Positions 16,810 through 23,619 of a DNA stretch of 23,619 bases are shown piece after piece; position 1 is the stretch's first letter, and each line of letters begins with the position of its first letter. The DNA comes from CAZLBC01 sp964557575. Its GTDB lineage: Bacteria; Planctomycetota; Phycisphaerae; SM23-33. The position numbers were made by a program, and so were the translations under genes. A model generated the notes under the pieces. The model saw nothing but the letters and a program-made list of their open reading frames with translations. It was not told where the DNA came from and searched no databases. The stretch is from contig CAZLBC010000082.1 in assembly GCA_964557575.1 (NCBI GenBank), positions 1 through 23,619 of the forward strand. Direction: 5' to 3'.

Positions 16810-17149
16810 CTACTTCGACAATGTCGCTCTGATCGGGCTCCAGATGAGTTTCTCTCTTGGCCACCGTTGACGTTGTCATACAAAATGCCCATCGACCAGC
16901 GATGGTGGGGGCCAGCGTCACCGCCTTTATTTGACCATGTCCAGCCACACGTTCGGGCCTCGTACCCTGGCGCTGCAGCTGAGGCAGTGACGCCCGCCTC
17001 CGGCGTAGGAGCGCTGTATCAAGGAGAACTGTGCGCGAGGGTTGAATTGACAGGGGTAACCGAACATTACAAGGCCCCAAGCGGATGGTGGCGTTGATAT
17101 GAAATCATTTTACCCAACGGTTGGGACAGGATGTCTTTGTTCCTGATTC
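16810..17149. other. Gene-less stretch between alginate lyase and sulfatase remnant
   Basis: About 340 bases with no supportable gene in either strand. Short frames exist (a minus-strand frame ending at 16927, with two Cys close together, and a plus-strand frame ending GVTEHYKAPSGWWR at about 17097) but neither has a start signal or a recognisable family. Since both neighbours belong to the same decaying operon, this may be the scar of a deleted gene. Confidence 0.4.
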
Positions 17150-18277
17150 TTATTTGGCCAAATCCCTCGGTTGTTCCGCGTAGATAAGCGTTCCCCATGG
17201 TAAGGAGGAGCGACCGCCGTCCTCGGGTCGGGTCTTGGAAATGGCCTTTAACGTCCAAGGGGCTTCAAGACCTCGCCGGTTATGGTAGTGGTTGTATACT
17301 CTTTCGTACATCGGGCGCAAATTCCCGCGGGCTTTTTCGGAAATGGAGGGATTGTTGTAGCGCCCCTTGTAACTTCGATAGGGTTTGTAGGGAACGTCGT
17401 GGCCCAGGTTATATTTGGCCGTGTATTCGAAACCAAGCAGCAGGCGGTTGTCGAGGGCGCCGTAAAGATCAACCCCTTGGCTCCAAGCCGTTTCACAGGC
17501 GCCGGCCAGGTATTCGAGTCCCATCTGCGTGTGCGCCTGGTCGCGCCCGCTTTCCTGACATTCACCAAATTCGTTTATATACATGCCGATGGCGCCGTTG
17601 CCCTCGCCGTTCCGATAGTATTCGACGGCGCGGTCGAACATGGTCTGCTCTTCGAGGAAGACGCCCATGGCCATCATGGTCTGGATCATGGCGGCGTCCC
17701 AGTTTCCATTCGCTGTGGGATAGAAATCCTTGATGACCGGATACCAAACCTCACTCAGCATTGAACGGAACTGTCTTTGGTTCGCCTCGGGCCAGCCGTC
17801 CCATGTGTGACGCAGAATCTCGGCGGCGTTACAGAATTGATGGCCCGTCATGCCGACAAGCAGACGGGCGTCATGATTGGCGACCACCTTCAGCTTTGCC
17901 GACCAGGCGTCGATGATCTCTCGAGCCTTACGCGCATGGGCCGCCTCTTCGGTCAGAGCCCAGCAAAGGGCATGTGTCCAGGCGGCCGAGCCATCATTCA
18001 TAAAAGGAGTCGAGCCAATGTCCGGTCGATTATAGGCGCCCCTTTCGACCCGTTCCCGGGGCTTGGGCTTCCAGGAGAGTTTGGCGTAGTCCGACGCGAG
18101 CAGGGCTTCCCAGGCCGATTTCCATGGCTCTTCGTCCGATTTGATTTTTGATTTCGCAAACTCCAACTGGGCGCCGCTGACGGCTATGCCGGGATGAGAA
18201 AACTCCGCTTGGGCTTTGTCCCGGAGGACTGTGAACAAAATCAGAATGGCCCCTAAAAGAATTATCTTTCTATTCAT
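17150..18277 (-). CDS. Exported alginate-lyase-family polysaccharide lyase
   Basis: The start is ATG 18275-18277 (GGGAG eight to nine bases upstream), giving 375 residues. The signal peptide is about 1-24 (IILLGAILILFTV core, ending AQAEF). The mature protein is an alpha-helical toroid of the alginate_lyase Pfam family (PF05426; CAZy PL5/PL38-type fold). Marks include NRPDIGSTPFMNDGSAAW (83-100), GMTGHQFCNAAEILRH (142-157), NGNWDAAMIQTMMAMG (190-205), QESGRDQAHTQMGLEYLAG (241-259) and DNRLLLGFEYTAKYNLG (276-292). Conserved Asn, His, Arg and Tyr residues in such motifs serve beta-elimination of uronic-acid polymers in this family. The real substrate (alginate, glucuronan or other uronan) cannot be told. 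It is the first intact gene downstream of cassette copy 2 on the minus strand. Confidence 0.87.
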   Translation of the reverse strand: MNRKIILLGAILILFTVLRDKAQAEFSHPGIAVSGAQLEFAKSKIKSDEEPWKSAWEALLASDYAKLSWKPKPRERVERGAYNRPDIGSTPFMNDGSAAWTHALCWALTEEAAHARKAREIIDAWSAKLKVVANHDARLLVGMTGHQFCNAAEILRHTWDGWPEANQRQFRSMLSEVWYPVIKDFYPTANGNWDAAMIQTMMAMGVFLEEQTMFDRAVEYYRNGEGNGAIGMYINEFGECQESGRDQAHTQMGLEYLAGACETAWSQGVDLYGALDNRLLLGFEYTAKYNLGHDVPYKPYRSYKGRYNNPSISEKARGNLRPMYERVYNHYHNRRGLEAPWTLKAISKTRPEDGGRSSLPWGTLIYAEQPRDLAK

Positions 18278-18382
18278 GAGATCTGTCTCCCTGTGTTGAA
18301 TTGTCGTCGCTCCGTTTACGCCGTTGACTGCGGCCTGAAATCTTCGGCTGTTTGCCCATCGAATCAAAGCCCTCTTTTCGGA

Positions 18383-18568
18383 TTACCTGATCCTCGCTTT
18401 ATGCTTATGGGTCAGGCCATCGAGCATCATGGCCAGCAGTGTGCTCGCCATGCAGTAGTCTTTTACCCCCAGCGGCTTGCCCGAGACCGAGTCGTGGTGC
18501 TCGCTGATTCCGTTTTTGATCGCGTTGGCGATGGTCTTGTCGCATATATCGGCCGCAAGATCCGACTG
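18383..18568 (-). pseudogene. C-terminal remnant of an unidentified gene, possibly a glycoside hydrolase
   Basis: On the minus strand a frame opens inside the leader cassette junction and ends at TAA 18383-18385, reading SDLAADICDKTIANAIKNG and then ISEHHDSVSGKPLGVKDYCM, ending HKHKARIR. This is clearly protein-like (amphipathic helix, conserved-looking Asp/Gly turn). It resembles the C-terminus of alpha/alpha-barrel glycosidases of the MGH1/trehalase-like kind, but that assignment is from memory of the motif only. There is no start: a TGA precedes the frame at the cassette edge. The body of the gene was evidently lost, leaving the cassette joined to the last ~60 codons. The alginate lyase gene starts about 105 bases downstream. 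Confidence 0.6.
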
Positions 18569-18666
18569 GGAATTTCAATCTTATCTCCCGTCACCATAGT
18601 GAGTTAAGTGTAACATAAAATAGACTATGGGACGTTCCGGTCGCGGGGTGGTGGCCGTTTTGGCCA
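18569..18666 (-). promoter_or_regulatory. Conserved leader cassette, copy 2
   Basis: Read on the minus strand this has the same order of parts as copy 1: TGGCC-AAAAC-GGCCA (18652-18666, 5-bp perfect arms), then CGTCCCATAGTC, an A/T-rich middle, and GACGGGAGATA followed by ATTGAAATTCC. It faces the alginate lyase/sulfatase/esterase operon and is the natural candidate for that operon's promoter, but the gene that once followed its start codon is reduced to a remnant. Bases 18569-18628 match the last 60 bases of the window at 59 positions. Confidence 0.6.
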
Positions 18667-18733
18667 TGAAAGTCACCTGGCTTATGCATACCTGACTTGC
18701 CTCAAAAGTATATAAAAAAGACGCATAAGTGTA

Positions 18734-18761
18734 TTGCGGTTTTCCTCACCTACGCTAATAT
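18734..18761 (+). promoter_or_regulatory. Candidate sigma-70-like promoter for the beta-helix gene
   Basis: TTGCGG (18734-18739), 16 bases, TAATAT (18756-18761), inside an A/T-rich stretch about 67 bases before the likely start codon. The hexamers are close to consensus, but no transcript data exist. Confidence 0.35.
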
Positions 18762-18827
18762 ATTTGTATATTACATGAAGTAAGTGTGCAAGTGTTTTCT
18801 AACAAGCTGGGATTAAAGGGCCGTAAC

Positions 18828-20531
18828 ATGCAGGTAACAGGCAGTCGTGAAGCTAAAAGTGTAGTCGGCATTCTTGTAGCGGTATTGCTCATGGTGCCAA
18901 CCATGAGAGCGCAGGGAGCTGGCGTAGCGATACATCAAGACATAAACAAAGAAGGTCCGCTGGTTTTCATGGGGTCGGACGGCAAGCTGGTCTACAAGCC
19001 CTATACCGACAAGGGAGACAAGCTTCCTGATTGGTCTTACTGCGGCTACAAGAGTAACGAAGAGGCGATTCCGAATGTGCCGGTTGTTCTTACGCTTAAA
19101 CCCCTTCCTGGCGAAGCCAAGAAGCAGGAGAATATGGCCTACGCCTTTGATCCTGACAGCTATGAGCAGATTCAAAAGGCGCTCGATACAGTCGCTGTGC
19201 GCGAGCCAGACGCAAAGGGGTCTCGCGGGGCGGTTTTGCTGGCCAAAGGCACCTACTACGTGTCAAAGACGCTGCATGTCAGGGACGGTGTAGTGCTGCG
19301 CGGCGAAGGTGACGGAGAAGACGGCACCGTTCTGATCTATGGGCCGGCTAAAATTGGCATTAGCGTTGGCGGCAAGATGGAAGTCGCTAGCGAGGCACCC
19401 GCCGCTGAAGAGAAGCCTGCCGTCGTGAGGTCCGTCATCACCGATGACTACGTTCCCACAGGCAGCATGACGGTCACCGTCCAGGATCCATCGAAGTTCA
19501 AGGTCGGTGATTTCGTCGATGTTCAGAAGACGGCCAACCAGGCCTGGATCGACGTGCTGGGGATGGGCAACATCGCGGCGACGAGAAGGAAAAAGAACCC
19601 GAAAAGCTGGAAGCCGAAGCAGTACAGGATGGTTACTTTTCGTTATATTACCGCTGTGAATGGCAACAAACTCACCCTAAACGCTCCGCTGTCCCAGACA
19701 TATGCCAAGGCACACGGTGGCGGTACTGTGATCTTGAAAAGCGACAAGGGGAGAGGCTTCAATTGCGGTGTCGAGTCGCTTCGCATTATCTCGAACTACG
19801 ACACCACGATTAAGGAAAGTAAGAGATCGCAGGAACCCTACTTCGCCGACCAAGTGAATACCCTTAGGTGGGGTGTCAGAGTTTTCAATTGCATTGACGG
19901 CTGGGTTCGCAACGTCACCGTACTGCATGCCAATTTTAGTGCCGTACAGTGCGGGTGGGGTGCTTACCGCACTACTGTCCGGGACAGCAAATGCCTGGCG
20001 ATGGTCAGCAAGATCCGTGGTGGCAAGCGGTATCCGTTCAGCAATAGTGATGCGAGCTTGAATCTGTTTTTCAACTGCTATGCAGAGGAAGGACGTCATG
20101 ATTATTCCGGTGGGTCACGGGACACGGGCCCGAATGCATATGTGATGTGCAGCGCTGAGAAATCCCACTCGGTCACAGGGCCGCACCAGCGCTGGGGAAC
20201 AGGTTATCTGTTTGATAACGTCGTGATCAAAGGCGCCGCGAGTTCCGGCCTGCAGGCGATTAACCGGGGCGCCGGTGGCAGTGGCCAGGGCTGGTCAGGC
20301 GCGACCACCGTTTTCTGGAACTGCACCGCGAATAAGGTCCATACGAGGAATCCAGGGACCCCTGAGAATAATTTTGTGATTGGGTTCATGGGCGGCAGGC
20401 TACTTGAAAGCGACGGCCATATGGAATCGCTGGACAAACACGTTGAGCCGCGAAGCCTGTTCCTGCAACAGCTCAAGGAGCGTCTGGGGGGCAAGGCTGT
20501 GGCCATGTATCCGATCCCGGCCAACTTGTAG
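18828..20531 (+). CDS. Exported right-handed beta-helix protein (pectate-lyase-3-like)
   Basis: ATG 18828 is preferred over the GTG at 18786 because AAAGGG lies seven bases upstream and the signal peptide then starts properly (MQVTGSREAKSVVGILVAV, cleavage near MRAQGA). The product has 567 residues. After the leader come DWSYCGYKSNEEAIPNVPV (68-86) and a classical first helix turn, GAVLLAKGTYYVSKTLHV then GVVLRGEGDGEDGTVLI, both marks of the Pectate_lyase_3/beta-helix superfamily. A strand-rich insert (MTVTVQDPSKFKVGDFVDV) is followed by the remaining coils. GPHQRWGTGYLFDNVVIKG begins at 451, with GWSGATTVFWNC later; this His-Arg-Trp block is conserved in a family common in marine PVC bacteria. 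A lyase or hydrolase on uronic-acid glycans is likely; no catalytic residue can be assigned safely. Codon use is less GC-rich than in genes left of 18.6 kb. Confidence 0.8.
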   Translation: MQVTGSREAKSVVGILVAVLLMVPTMRAQGAGVAIHQDINKEGPLVFMGSDGKLVYKPYTDKGDKLPDWSYCGYKSNEEAIPNVPVVLTLKPLPGEAKKQENMAYAFDPDSYEQIQKALDTVAVREPDAKGSRGAVLLAKGTYYVSKTLHVRDGVVLRGEGDGEDGTVLIYGPAKIGISVGGKMEVASEAPAAEEKPAVVRSVITDDYVPTGSMTVTVQDPSKFKVGDFVDVQKTANQAWIDVLGMGNIAATRRKKNPKSWKPKQYRMVTFRYITAVNGNKLTLNAPLSQTYAKAHGGGTVILKSDKGRGFNCGVESLRIISNYDTTIKESKRSQEPYFADQVNTLRWGVRVFNCIDGWVRNVTVLHANFSAVQCGWGAYRTTVRDSKCLAMVSKIRGGKRYPFSNSDASLNLFFNCYAEEGRHDYSGGSRDTGPNAYVMCSAEKSHSVTGPHQRWGTGYLFDNVVIKGAASSGLQAINRGAGGSGQGWSGATTVFWNCTANKVHTRNPGTPENNFVIGFMGGRLLESDGHMESLDKHVEPRSLFLQQLKERLGGKAVAMYPIPANL

Positions 20532-20903
20532 ACGGGTGGGGTTCACTGGTGCAAGGCATGCTATAAAACGTTTATCATTCACACAGGGACAGGCAGGTAG
20601 CGATATAATGTAAAAGTTCCGTCGCTATCACACTATTGCCGCTTTCCCTGCTGATTGAATACAACATATAGTGGTTAACCGTGAAGTTATAGACAAGAAA
20701 AGGATCGTCAGCCCTGTTCTTGAAGCCTTATGCGGAAAACCTGGAAACCACTGGAGCGTGTCTGACAGGTAATCGATAGGTGCAGTTCCTCTACGTAAAC
20801 GAGCCGCTTAATCTTGCTTTATTTCGGGCGGGTAACACTCTTCAGATCGAAAGAGAAGAGTAAACGGTGAATACAAAGAACACCTACATGTGGAGACCAT
20901 AGT
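20532..20903. other. Intergenic region before the second SASA-type esterase
   Basis: About 370 bases with no supportable gene. It holds weak dyads: TAGCGA/TCGCTA around 20598-20630, and CTCTTC (20838-20843) with GAAGAG (20855-20860). The ribosome site GGAG lies seven bases before ATG 20904. It presumably carries that gene's promoter, but no clear -35/-10 pair was found. Confidence 0.4.
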
Positions 20904-21791
20904 ATGTCTACTCGACGATTGTATTATGTTTGTGTCTTGACAATTCTCTTGTCAGCGAATTGCCGGGCAGGGGAGAAGGTGATTGACCTGATAATTGTAG
21001 CGGGACAATCCAATGCGGTAGGGTTCCACACGCGTGCCAGTGAATTGCCGGAAGACCCGCGTGACCTGAAGGTTATGTTCTGGTGGAGAGGCGGGGACCC
21101 GCCAGCCGATGAACATGACTCATCGTTCAACCAGGAGTGGACAACCCTGAAACCGCAGCCCAAAGGAAATCCAAAACCTAGAAAAGCGGGCAATTTTGGC
21201 TACGATGAGGGTGGCTTTGGCCCTGAAATGGGATTTGCCCGGACATTGCTCAAGAAGCAACCCGACCGGCCTCTGGCCATTGTGAAAGTCGCGTACAACG
21301 CAACCGGTATCGGTGGTTGGCTTCCCGGAGCAAATAAATACTACACGGCTTTGAAGGCGGAAACATTACTTGCGATCGAGAAGGCAAAGGCACAGGGCAT
21401 CACGTTGCGTCCCCGGGCACTGGTCTGGTGTCAGGGCGAAAGCAACAGCAATCGCAACGCCGATACTGAAAATTATCGAAATCAACTTGAGAAGATGATT
21501 TCTGCACTGCGTAAAGACCTCGATGCGCCAGAACTGATTGCGTTGCTTGGGTTCAATACGAAATTCGGAAAAAGATGGCAAAAGAGATCCTCGCCAAGGG
21601 GAGACGTGATGAAAATACGCGCAGCGCAGATCCAAGTCGGCGAGAGTTCAATCTATTCCGAATATGTCGACGATTGGGGATGCGAGGTGGTGAACGCTGC
21701 GCACTTCGGCTCCGAGGGAACGCTGGAATTGGGCCAGCGATATGCAGAAGCACTTATCCAGACAGAAGAGAAGCTGAAACGCTCAAAATAG
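20904..21791 (+). CDS. Exported SASA-type carbohydrate acetylesterase
   Basis: 295 residues with a short signal peptide (about 1-22). This is a compact SASA/DUF303 esterase: GQSNAVG (34-40, Ser36 nucleophile), a Gly/Pro-rich loop GGFGPEMGFARTL (103-115), VAYNATGIGGW (129-139), VWCQGESNSNR (174-184), the family's GES(x)N block, and NAAHFGSEGTLELGQRYAEA (264-283), with His267 as probable base. It keeps all motifs, so it should be active in removing O-acetyl groups from a glycan. It is only distantly related to the minus-strand esterases (GQSNAVG against GQSNMEG, much shorter, no C-terminal module), so it is not a recent duplicate. GGAG precedes the ATG. The DUF1961 gene follows after about 75 bases, and the two are probably co-transcribed. 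Confidence 0.88.
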   Translation: MSTRRLYYVCVLTILLSANCRAGEKVIDLIIVAGQSNAVGFHTRASELPEDPRDLKVMFWWRGGDPPADEHDSSFNQEWTTLKPQPKGNPKPRKAGNFGYDEGGFGPEMGFARTLLKKQPDRPLAIVKVAYNATGIGGWLPGANKYYTALKAETLLAIEKAKAQGITLRPRALVWCQGESNSNRNADTENYRNQLEKMISALRKDLDAPELIALLGFNTKFGKRWQKRSSPRGDVMKIRAAQIQVGESSIYSEYVDDWGCEVVNAAHFGSEGTLELGQRYAEALIQTEEKLKRSK

Positions 21792-21866
21792 TAATAGCGA
21801 ACCAAGCGCATCGGTAATGCGAAGGTCAAAGCGATGTCGAACAAAACAAAGGAAGGAACGAAGTGT

Positions 21867-22700
21867 ATGAAGTTGATTCAGATAGCGGCAGGCTGCCTGG
21901 TAGCTTCGCTGCTGGTGTCGTGCGCCAGCAAAGCAGAGAACCTGATGAATAAGGAAGTAAGTACAATGGATATGCCCAAGCCGGGAACCATTCTCTTTGA
22001 GGACTCAATGGAAGAGGACTGGCAGGAAAACTGGTTTCTTGACGGAAAGCGAGCGATTCTCGGGCACACAACGGAAGGACTTTGGATTTTCTGCACACCG
22101 AGCGGTGTTAACAAAAAAGTGAACCGGGCTAAGTTCGATTCACATCATGCCGTTCTCTGGACGAAGCAGGAGTTTGAAGGCGATATTCGCATCACCTACG
22201 ATTTTGCCAGGAGAGGTACATCGCTTCTGTACATTCAGGCCCAGGGGATTGGAACGCCTCCTTATGAGAAGGACATCTATGAGTGGCGGAACCTGCGAGA
22301 GGTCGCTGCGATGAAAAAGTACCATGACTACATGACGCTTCGAAGCTTGAGCTTCAGGGAAAATATCCGTTTCAAGCGCTATCCATGGAGCGACCGGATC
22401 AATAAGGGCGGCCGTTACAACAATGTACTCGTCAGACCTATGATCCAGTATGATGGGGCGCACGGCAACGTGAATGTAGAGCAATTCTGTCGCGTGGTGG
22501 TGGAGAGCCGAAAAGACTCCCTGTACCTCCGTATAGAGGACGCTAACAATCCTGAGAATGTGATCGAACACACCTGGGATGCGGCGACATCAGGTGCAGA
22601 TCCGAATCAGCCCGTGTTCACCCAAAAGGGACGGATTGGCCTCAGGAATATGGGGGGATGCTGGGCTAGGTACGCGAATTTCAAGGTCGAACAGCTTTAG
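21867..22700 (+). CDS. DUF1961 family lipoprotein
   Basis: ATG 21867 is chosen (AAGGAA upstream; it places the lipobox correctly). The frame's earlier ATG at 21834 would add 11 charged residues before the signal. The product has 277 residues with a lipobox LLVSC, the lipidated residue being Cys19, so it should be anchored in a membrane. The DUF1961 domain (PF09224) fills the rest: SHHAVLWTKQEFEGDIRITY (92-111), LLYIQAQGIG (120-129), KDIYEWRNLREVAAMKKYHD (135-154) and RYPW (171-174). The fold is a concanavalin-like beta-sandwich. DUF1961 proteins are often found beside polysaccharide lyases and sulfatases; no activity is established from the sequence. A compound palindrome begins 10 bases after the stop. 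Confidence 0.85.
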   Translation: MKLIQIAAGCLVASLLVSCASKAENLMNKEVSTMDMPKPGTILFEDSMEEDWQENWFLDGKRAILGHTTEGLWIFCTPSGVNKKVNRAKFDSHHAVLWTKQEFEGDIRITYDFARRGTSLLYIQAQGIGTPPYEKDIYEWRNLREVAAMKKYHDYMTLRSLSFRENIRFKRYPWSDRINKGGRYNNVLVRPMIQYDGAHGNVNVEQFCRVVVESRKDSLYLRIEDANNPENVIEHTWDAATSGADPNQPVFTQKGRIGLRNMGGCWARYANFKVEQL

Positions 22701-22709
22701 CAGTCTTTC

Positions 22710-22872
22710 GAGCTGGTTTCATAACTTCAATTTGGACTACAAGCGGCTCTTTTGCCGTCTGGCGGCGTCACGAAAACTCGACATATTTCCTTAATATGTC
22801 GTCGTTTCCGTTCCTTGCCAGATCGACAAAATACCTCGCTTTCGCTACCAAAGCAAGTTATGAAACCAGCTC
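22710..22872. repeat. Compound palindrome (MITE-like or large terminator)
   Basis: Perfect 18-bp inverted repeats GAGCTGGTTTCATAACTT (22710-22727) and its complement (22855-22872) enclose further dyads: TCTGGC/GCCAGA (22758-22763 with 22817-22822) and a perfect 9-bp hairpin CGACATATT/AATATGTCG with loop TCCTT (22779-22801). No exact target duplication flanks it. It could be a second structured non-autonomous element, or a terminator/processing structure for the DUF1961 transcript. Confidence 0.65.
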
Positions 22873-22946
22873 TCGGAATTAGAGCAGAATGGAATAACCT
22901 TGTGCCCCCGCGCTTGATCCCCGTGGATGTACACGGATAAGAAACT

Positions 22947-22969
22947 GTTCTGTCAACTTTTGACAGAAC
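22947..22969 (+). promoter_or_regulatory. Perfect 23-bp palindrome upstream of the GH43 gene
   Basis: GTTCTGTCAA (22947-22956), loop CTT, TTGACAGAAC (22960-22969), ending 23 bases before ATG 22993. A smaller dyad, CCGTG/CACGG, lies just upstream (22921-22936). It could be an operator or an RNA hairpin over the leader. Confidence 0.5.
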
Positions 22970-22992
22970 GATGCCAGTAATAGGCGACAAGC

Positions 22993-23559
22993 ATGAATGG
23001 CAAAACCTCCAAACCAGGGGCACTGTGGCTTGACAACAATAACGTTCACGTCAATGCCCATGGCGGGGGCGTACTCTATCACGAGGGCGTCTATTACTGG
23101 TTTGGCGAACACAAGATCGAGGGTAAGGCAGGAAACCGCGCATACGTCGGCGTCCATGTCTACGCCTCCAAAGACCTTTACAACTGGACCGACGAAGGTA
23201 TTGCGCTGGCCGTCTCTGATGACCCCATGAGCCCGATTACGAAGGGATGTGTCTTGGAACGTCCTAAAGTCATTTACTGCGCCAACACCCGAAAATTCAT
23301 CATGTGGTTTCACCTCGAACGTAAGGATCAGGGCTACTCGGCCGCCTTGTGCGGCATGGCCGTCAGCGATACGCCGAACGGCCCCTATGCCTTTGTGGAG
23401 GCCTTCCGCCCCAACGCCGGCATATGGCCTGTAAACGTCACAGAAGAGGACAAGCAACCCGGAGAGAAGAACTGTCTTGTGCGTGACTTCGAGGGCGGTC
23501 AGATGTCGCGGGACATGACGCTCTTCGTGGATGATGACGGCTCCGCCTATCAACTGTTA
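22993..23559 (+). pseudogene. GH43-like glycoside hydrolase, truncated by cassette copy 3 and the window end
   Basis: From ATG 22993 (weak AGGCGA ribosome site; no signal peptide seen) 189 native-looking residues can be read: NAHGGGVLYHEGVYYWFGEH (21-40), GVHVYASKDLYNW (53-65), GCVLERPKVIY (85-95), KFIMWFHLE (101-109), GMAVSDTPNGPY (121-132) and GGQMSRDMTLFVDDDGSAY (168-186). This pattern fits a GH43 five-bladed propeller of the beta-galactosidase/exo-galactanase-like subfamilies (24/34 type), which cut galactose- or arabinose-containing side chains. After DGSAYQLL, where such proteins usually go on with a SEEN-like strand, the reading passes into the leader cassette and stops at 23596-23598. 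At least one third of the enzyme is missing. Either the gene is truly disrupted or the assembly joined two loci at a repeat. Confidence 0.7.
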
Positions 23560-23619
23560 GGAATTTCAATCCTATCTCCCGTCACCATAGTGAGTTAAGT
23601 GTAACATAAAATAGACTAT
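23560..23619 (-). promoter_or_regulatory. Conserved leader cassette, copy 3 (cut by window end)
   Basis: These last 60 bases equal 18569-18628 except for one base (C at 23572 against T at 18581), with 47 exact bases at the end. The cassette points back into the GH43 gene, antisense to it. The window stopping inside a repeat is typical of an assembly break, so copy 3 may mark a collapsed repeat. Confidence 0.6.

Noticed and set aside
16900..17097. Short frames on both strands in the gap before the sulfatase remnant, one with two close Cys residues.
   Set aside because: No start signals and no motif long enough to name; could be gene debris but cannot be supported.

Overview
This looks like a piece of a PVC-superphylum genome (Planctomycetota, Kiritimatiellota or Lentisphaerota). 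I infer this from the gene content: DUF1080, DUF4838, DUF1961, DUF6288, sialate O-acetylesterase (SASA) paralogues, a sulfatase, an alginate-lyase-family protein, and a PQQ-propeller protein with a methyltransferase domain. Nearly all products are exported and handle carbohydrate, so the window reads as an accessory glycan-degradation island. No housekeeping gene, tRNA, rRNA, CRISPR array or complete insertion sequence was seen.

Layout. 1-66 is the 3' end of an unidentified plus-strand gene. 185-988 (-) is an exported DUF1080 protein. 1488-3536 (+) is a DUF4838 protein preceded by a ~92-bp conserved leader cassette (copy 1). 3630-3824 is a 195-bp MITE-like element with 19-bp perfect terminal inverted repeats, nested hairpins and a 6-bp target-site duplication. 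3990-7202 (+) is a giant PQQ beta-propeller/methyltransferase protein. 7510-9803 (+) holds an alpha/beta-hydrolase that lacks its end, running out of frame into a 5'-nucleotidase C-terminal-like protein. From 18.7 kb down to 9.8 kb everything is on the minus strand and looks like one decaying operon: cassette copy 2, the 3' remnant of an unidentified gene, alginate lyase, a sulfatase pseudogene, SASA esterase, DUF6288 protein, and a SASA pseudogene. 18828-23559 (+) is less GC-rich: a beta-helix (lyase-like) protein, a second SASA-type esterase, a DUF1961 lipoprotein, a compound palindrome, and a GH43-like hydrolase cut off by cassette copy 3 at the window end.

How the genes may work together. 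The lyases, glycosidase, esterases and sulfatase together fit attack on an acetylated, possibly sulfated, uronic-acid-rich (marine or algal-type) polysaccharide: esterases and sulfatase remove substituents, lyases and GH43 cut the chain. This is inference; no transporter or SusCD-like pair lies in the window. Three of the decayed genes carry clear lesions: an internal deletion, a nonsense codon plus 3' truncation, and loss of all but the 3' end.

The most noteworthy structures are the MITE-like element, the three-copy leader cassette, a ~255-residue C-terminal module shared by two adjacent but otherwise unrelated proteins, and the methyltransferase domain inside a predicted exported propeller.
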